A stretch of DNA of 5,708 nucleotides from Deltaproteobacteria bacterium (GTDB lineage Bacteria > Desulfobacterota > Binatia > UBA9968), in NCBI GenBank assembly GCA_016183075.1, contig JACPFH010000448.1, positions 1 to 5,708 on the forward strand, in the 5' to 3' direction. Position numbers and translations under genes: made by a program. The number at the start of each line of letters is the position of its first letter. Position 1 is the first letter of the stretch. Below the pieces are notes generated by a model. The model worked only from the letters and a program-made list of their open reading frames with translations, searched no databases and was not told where the DNA came from. Shown piece by piece: positions 1 through 3,524 of the stretch.

Positions 1-2184
1 AGCGATGCAAAAGAAAAAAATGCATCAACGTCATCATGCGCTTATGGCGGAACCGTTTCACCGTGTATTGGTCCTTGACGGCGAGGAATTTTCTCCCTTC
101 CCGGTCTTTATCGACTCTGAATGTGACTTCGGCGATCTTATCCCTCGCCTCATCAAAAACGTTTAACATCATCTCCTCGGATCCGGCCCATCTTTCTTTC
201 AGTTCAACGCTCAACTCTCCCTTATCATACAGGCCCTGTTCGCTCCAATGCTCGGCCCACATGCGGAGCCACCGCTCGAGCTCGCTCGTGGGCACCTCTA
301 TCGCTCTTCGATGCTGTCCTTCAGTGGATTTGCCACCCATGGAGGAGGTGGTCAGAGACGGCCCCCGGGCCGCCCGGCGAAACCGATCCGCCCATGGCCC
401 GCCAACGAAGGTTTGCGGATACTGCGCCGGGTCATTTGCAATGCGAAGCGCCCGTTGGATCAATCTGACAAACCCAAGGACGCCTTCTTCCTTTAGTGCT
501 CGCGCCAAGCGGCCGTTCATCAATGCCTCGGTTTGGTGGCCGGCATAGGTGATGAAGTTAAACACGTATCCCATTTTCCCCAATTCATCGGCAAAGACAC
601 GCAGGCGCTCGTCCGTAAATCCCCAGGCGTCCCAGTTCCACGAAGGCGACAAATTGTAAGCCAACATCATGTGGGGGAAGGCGCTATGAATGGCGCCGGC
701 CCACGCTCGATCATCTTCCAGATCAGGATTGGCGGTCTCTCGCCACAGCAAATCGGCAAAGGGTACAAAGGCAAGTCCCCGGGCCGCCGCCATCTCGCGG
801 CCTCCCGTAATCTGATAAAAACCTTCCGGCGCTCTAGGCAGGTCCCAACTCCAAAAGATATCGATTCCCATTGACTTTGCTTGCTCCCGAGCTTCGTCAT
901 GGGAAACATTCTTGGCAAACGCTTTCCACTGATCGGCGGTCATGGGCAACCTGATCCCGTTCTGTGCTCGCGCCCGCATCACTTCCGCAACGGCGTCGGA
1001 GTACGTCTTAAGGCCCGCCTTCCCGGCCCACGCCTGGCGAATCCCCGCCACGACATTGTCCACAGTCTCTTCCGTGATCTTTTTTACGGATAGCTCGAGC
1101 GCGGCAAGTTCTTCACGGGCATCCCTCTGGTCCCTTCCTTGACCTCGTGCTCTTTGGCGAAGCCTCTCCAGCGACGCCGCCTCCCTGCCGATCCTCGCGA
1201 TCCCTTCCTCTATACGAGCCGTGAGACGTTCTTGCTTCAGCCACTCCTCGGCTTGCCGGTAGGCTTTCTCTGAAATCCTGTACAGCAGGTGCCCGTTAAT
1301 TTCTTTAAATCCTTGATCATAAAATCTCCTGATTACGGCCAGGCTCACATTCTTGAACGGCACGATGCCTGGGTTCGTGGCGCCGTAGACAAACTGGTGG
1401 TCCCGCTCGTCATCGACCGTGTCGATGGCGGTCGCTTCGTTGGCATCGGTTCGCGCTACCACAACGCCTTCCACACCCATAATGTCAAATTGCAGCCTTG
1501 CCGTATTGAGCCTTGAGATCATTTCCGCCGTCGACACCAGAACTTTCTGCCCCTGATGGCCGCACACTTTGTAGCCCGGCCTTTGATCCTCGATATGAAC
1601 CGCGCCTATGTGGTTTTCAACGAACTTCTTCACAACGTTGCGCACATGGTGCTCGCCCCCGTGGCCGGTATCCCCGTCCGGAATGATCAGCGGCGGAACG
1701 AAATCGACGGGCGGCGTCTTTTTCCTTTGCGCCGAGCTCATTCGCACGCGATTCGATCTTTGAACTTCGTCTTGGTGCAGCAGCGCGCGCACCCACGCTC
1801 CGCCCTCTTTGGGAACGCGATCCAGGGCATAATTGGCCAAATCCGCGCCCGGATCCTCAGACTCCGAACCCTTCGCCGAAGTTGCCCAGCCGCCCAGATA
1901 AAGAATCCTGATTCCTTCCTTTCGTCGAACAGTCGCTGCAAGGTGTCGTACAGCTTGGCCGCTGCGTGCTTGGCAACGGTGTGGTCTCCCTGCATGCTGC
2001 CCCGCAGCGCGACGACATCATAGGGCGTGTGCAGGCGCGTGATGTGGCGGAATCGCCGGCTGCGAAACCACTTCTCGGTTTCGCGCAACTCCCGCGCCCA
2101 TGCGATGGCTTCTCGATCTCTTCTCGATTCCGACCGTGTTGCTCTATGATTCATAGCTGTAGCGATCCCGTCACTTCCTTTCAT
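1..2184 (-). pseudogene. aceA: Long-form isocitrate lyase (AceA2-like), frameshifted by an apparent internal deletion; 3' end beyond window
   Basis: Isocitrate lyase splits isocitrate into glyoxylate and succinate in the glyoxylate shunt; it is cytosolic. The minus strand encodes a protein alignable, from my memory of the family, to the long (~766 residue) mycobacterial AceA2 type. Codons from 2184 to about 1915 give an N-terminal part with TPYDVVALRGS. Reading then continues only in another frame, open from 1918 to the window edge (~639 codons). That part has YLGGWATSAKG, DTGHGG (about 1672-1655), HIEDQRPG, KVCGH (1570-1556), ARTDA, NGHLLY, PEGFYQI, SPSWNWD (649-629), GKMGYVFNFITY and PQTFVGGP. 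At the junction about 19 family residues before the GI.YLGGW strand are absent, so the frame change fits a net deletion near 58 nt. Staying in the first frame gives a stop at 1740-1738 after 148 codons. Roughly 70-80 C-terminal residues lie outside the window. A charged stretch encoded near 1215-1050 is longer than in AceA2. The start is uncertain: ATG 2184 lies in a palindromic repeat and ATG 2154 is the alternative. An assembly error could mimic the lesion. Confidence 0.85.
1738..2184 (-). other. 5' fragment of the broken isocitrate lyase frame (148 codons if translated)
   Basis: This is the portion of the lyase locus that would actually be translated from its first start codon. Residues 1 to about 90 are lyase-like: a charged helix, then EKWFRSRRF, HTPYDVVALRGSM and the AKLYDTLQRLFDERK region. 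The remaining ~58 residues (from SGFFIW onward, Arg-rich) are out-of-frame translation of downstream lyase sequence and have no family meaning. The product would lack nearly all of the TIM barrel and every catalytic residue, so no lyase activity is expected from it. The natural N-terminus may be the ATG at 2154, because codons 1-3 from 2184 are encoded by a repeat arm. No convincing Shine-Dalgarno precedes either ATG. Confidence 0.7.
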
Positions 2185-2209
2185 GCTTCGACAAGCTCAG
2201 CATGAACGG
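2177..2209. repeat. Palindromic repeat copy A (11-nt arms, 11-nt loop)
   Basis: Left arm CCTTTCATGCT (2177-2187), loop TCGACAAGCTC (2188-2198), right arm AGCATGAACGG (2199-2209). The arms pair over 11 positions with one mismatch. It matches copy B in total length, loop consensus and the outer AACGG, but the inner stem bases differ and still pair. It overlaps the most upstream lyase ATG at 2184. Confidence 0.85.
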
Positions 2210-2235
2210 AAAATACTCAATGATTCCAAGGCATA

Positions 2236-2329
2236 GTCCGTTCGCTCCTTCGACTCCGTTCGTCCTGAGCACGTCGAAGGACGAACGTCGCTCAGGACAG
2301 GCTCTGAGCCCGTCGAAGGGTGAACGGAC
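2236..2329. repeat. Composite palindrome: outer repeat interrupted by a nested copy
   Basis: The outer arms are GTCCGTTC (2236-2243) plus CCTTCGAC (2247-2254) on the left, pairing with GTCGAAGG (2312-2319) plus GAACGGAC (2322-2329) on the right, with a 3-nt versus 2-nt internal bulge. Enclosed are copy B (2256-2288) and the segment 2290-2309, which carries its own short palindrome (GCTCA and TGAGC). Read on the minus strand, 2327-2306 gives arm CCGTTCACCCT and loop TCGACGGGCTC, the same loop consensus as copies A and B. The whole block could extrude as a branched hairpin. Confidence 0.8.
2256..2288. repeat. Palindromic repeat copy B (11-nt arms, 11-nt loop)
   Basis: Left arm CCGTTCGTCCT (2256-2266), loop GAGCACGTCGA (2267-2277), right arm AGGACGAACGT (2278-2288). 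Ten of eleven arm positions pair and only the outermost pair fails. On the minus strand the loop reads TCGACGTGCTC, matching the loop of copy A at 9 of 11 positions. It lies inside the larger palindrome 2236-2329. Confidence 0.85.
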
Positions 2330-2375
2330 AGTTTTTCCGCAGCCTGCTAAAATCGCGCGGTATCATAATCCGGAC

Positions 2376-2388
2376 CGGAACGCTTCCG
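2376..2388. other. Small perfect inverted repeat downstream of queE
   Basis: CGGAA (2376-2380), CGC, TTCCG (2384-2388), beginning 16 nt beyond the queE stop on the minus strand. The stem is only 5 bp and no T-run follows in the queE direction, so it is not a convincing intrinsic terminator. Confidence 0.35.
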
Positions 2389-2403
2389 CAAGACACTGTC
2401 TCT

Positions 2404-3096
2404 CTATGTGCCCCTGCGGTTGCCGTAAAGCTCGATGTGAAGCCGCGGGGTGTAGGAAAACCCGTGCTTTTTACACAGCTCCACGATCCACGGTCCCTTT
2501 TCGCGTAGCGCCTTTCTTGATTTCCCTTGAGCCATAACCAGCACGCGGGATCGGTCGACCCCTTGTAGCCGACTGAGCACTTCCTCGATCTCGACGAAAT
2601 CACGCCTTCGCTCCACGACGAACTTGAACTGGTAGTCGTAACCGTCCATAAGCCGTTGCATCACGGCGAAGTTCAGCCGGCGCTGCTCATGCATGCGGGC
2701 GAACCTCCCCTGCTCTCTCTTCCAGGGCGTGGAATTGGCAAGCTTGGGGCTCATCGAAATAAGATCGCAGACGACCGGCTTGAGGAGGGTCGCAGCGGTC
2801 TCGATCGTCACGTGGTAGCCCTCCTCTCCGAGCCCGGCGGTGAGTCCCTCGATTTCCGGATCAAGGAAAGGCTCGCCCCCCGTGACCACCGCATGGCGGC
2901 CCGGATACTTTGCCGCTTCAGCCACAATCTCCCTCAGGTCCCACTCCTCGCCCTCCGGCCGCCAGGAAGTGTACGGCGTGTCGCACCAAACGCAACGGAG
3001 GTTGCACCCCGAAGTGCGGATGAAGATTGACGGCGTGCCGACCAGTCTTCCCTCGCCCTGAATGGAATAGAAGATTTCAGCCAAGCGCACTCCCAA
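2404..3096 (-). CDS. queE: 7-carboxy-7-deazaguanine synthase QueE (radical SAM)
   Basis: QueE converts 6-carboxy-5,6,7,8-tetrahydropterin to 7-carboxy-7-deazaguanine, the committed ring contraction on the way to preQ0 and queuosine in tRNA; it is cytosolic. The 230 residues carry EIFYSIQGEG near the N-terminus, the [4Fe-4S]-binding C31-x3-C35-x2-C38 followed by DTPYTSW, TGGEP at 72-76 (SAM-binding region of the radical SAM fold), DLISMSPKL in the middle and the QueE-typical ending PRLHIELYGNRRGT. Length is normal for the family and no lesion is visible. A stop (3102-3100) sits in frame just upstream, so the start must be one of the non-ATG codons TTG 3096, GTG 3090 or TTG 3084. GGGAG at 3094-3090, five bases before TTG 3084, favours that last one and a product about four residues shorter. 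No queD, queC or queF is in the window, so the partners must be elsewhere. It is divergent from the small gene at 3206. Confidence 0.95.
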   Translation of the reverse strand: MGVRLAEIFYSIQGEGRLVGTPSIFIRTSGCNLRCVWCDTPYTSWRPEGEEWDLREIVAEAAKYPGRHAVVTGGEPFLDPEIEGLTAGLGEEGYHVTIETAATLLKPVVCDLISMSPKLANSTPWKREQGRFARMHEQRRLNFAVMQRLMDGYDYQFKFVVERRRDFVEIEEVLSRLQGVDRSRVLVMAQGKSRKALREKGPWIVELCKKHGFSYTPRLHIELYGNRRGT

Positions 3097-3126
3097 AGCT
3101 TAATGGCGCGCGCAGCTATAGGCAAC

Positions 3127-3164
3127 AGGCAATACGCAATGGGCGACTCATTGCGTCTTTGCCT
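3127..3164. other. Hairpin in the divergent queE / small-gene spacer
   Basis: The inner stem ACGCAATG (3134-3141) pairs perfectly with CATTGCGT (3149-3156) across a 7-nt loop. The outer stem AGGCAA (3127-3132) pairs with TTGCCT (3159-3164) with a 1-nt versus 2-nt bulge. No T-run follows on either strand, so it is not a clear terminator. Its position between divergent genes would suit an operator or a dispersed repeat, but the sequence does not decide. Confidence 0.6.
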
Positions 3165-3191
3165 TGACTCGTGACCGGCCTGTGATAAAAA
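3164..3191 (+). promoter_or_regulatory. Weak candidate sigma70-type promoter for the small gene
   Basis: TTGACT (3164-3169) matches the -35 consensus at five of six bases. TAAAAA (3186-3191) is a poor -10, 16 nt further on. A transcript from it would start at or just past the Shine-Dalgarno at 3194-3198, which argues against it. Reported only because it is the best match in the spacer. Confidence 0.2.
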
Positions 3192-3193
3192 TG

Positions 3194-3198
3194 AAGGG
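3194..3198 (+). promoter_or_regulatory. Shine-Dalgarno AAGGG deciding the small gene's start
   Basis: AAGGG is followed by seven bases and then ATG 3206. This spacing is what places the start at 3206 instead of the two upstream in-frame candidates. Confidence 0.55.
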
Positions 3199-3205
3199 TT
3201 CGACT

Positions 3206-3448
3206 ATGAAGCCGGACAAGGAAGCACTACTTGCCGAGGAGCTGAGGCTCCGCAAGCTCAGAAGACTCGTCGACTTCACGGCGGCACTGCTCTGTCAGGC
3301 CGACCTCACCTTGGGTCAGGCGCAGAAGCTCATCGCCGATACCAAAGCACGGGCCCTTGAGCTATTCCCCGACAAGGGGGATACCTTCGATCTGATTTGT
3401 GGCTCCCGCTTGCGCCGGATTTTGGCGGAGAAGTACCGCCTCCAATGA
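3206..3448 (+). CDS. Small conserved-looking protein of unknown function, upstream of uvrA
   Basis: I do not recognise a named family. The 80-residue product is soluble, with no signal peptide or membrane segment. It has a charged N-terminal helix (EALLAEELRLRKLRRL), a hydrophobic helix (VDFTAALLCQADLTLGQAQKLIADTKARAL), a short turn with LFPDKGDTFDLI and a basic end (RLRRILAEKYRLQ). It looks mostly helical, and the pattern reminds me of hypothetical proteins in environmental genomes, which is memory rather than a search. I chose ATG 3206 because AAGGG (3194-3198) sits seven bases upstream. The in-frame ATG 3191 and TTG 3164 lack such a site, and 3164 falls in a hairpin. It ends 76 bases before uvrA in the same direction and could share its transcript. 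A role in repair is only guilt by position. Confidence 0.7.
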   Translation: MKPDKEALLAEELRLRKLRRLVDFTAALLCQADLTLGQAQKLIADTKARALELFPDKGDTFDLICGSRLRRILAEKYRLQ

Positions 3449-3460
3449 AAGACTCGTTAT

Positions 3461-3514
3461 TCGTGTTCGTGGCTCGTGTTCGTCAACGAGCACGACAACC
3501 GAGCACGAGCACGA
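3461..3514. repeat. Imperfect hairpin of hexamer-like CGAGCA/TCGTGT units before uvrA
   Basis: The left arm (3461-3483) is built of TCGTGT/TCGTGG-like units and the right arm (3486-3514) of CGAGCA units. As RNA, about eleven outer pairs form (one G-U) between 3461-3471 and 3504-3514. A further CUCG/CGAG helix and a short inner helix follow, with bulges and a very tight apex. It ends 10 nt before the uvrA ATG, so it would lie in the uvrA leader. No T-run follows, so termination is unlikely. Confidence 0.65.
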
Positions 3515-3524
3515 TGGGCGAATT

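Noticed and set aside
36..548. 170-codon plus-strand open frame at the left edge
   Set aside because: Antisense to the lyase coding frame, which carries clear family motifs over the same bases.
1905..1925. Programmed ribosomal frameshift joining the two lyase frames
   Set aside because: No slippery heptamer is evident, and a frameshift would not restore the ~19 missing family residues.
2177..2329. CRISPR-like array
   Set aside because: Copies are irregularly spaced, in both orientations and nested, with no uniform spacers; they are palindromic elements.
2306..2336. Intrinsic terminator (hairpin arm then TTTTT at 2332-2336, plus strand)
   Set aside because: No plus-strand gene precedes it, and in the minus direction, where queE needs a terminator, no T-run follows the stem.
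2202..2537. 111-codon plus-strand open frame between the lyase and queE
   Set aside because: Built largely from the palindromic repeats and the antisense 3' end of queE; not a plausible protein.
2656..3030. 124-codon plus-strand open frame inside queE
   Set aside because: Antisense to the conserved radical SAM gene; no domain or ribosome site.
3164..3205. Upstream TTG/ATG starts extending the small gene to 94 residues
   Set aside because: TTG 3164 lies in a hairpin and a -35-like hexamer; neither it nor ATG 3191 has a ribosome site, whereas ATG 3206 does.
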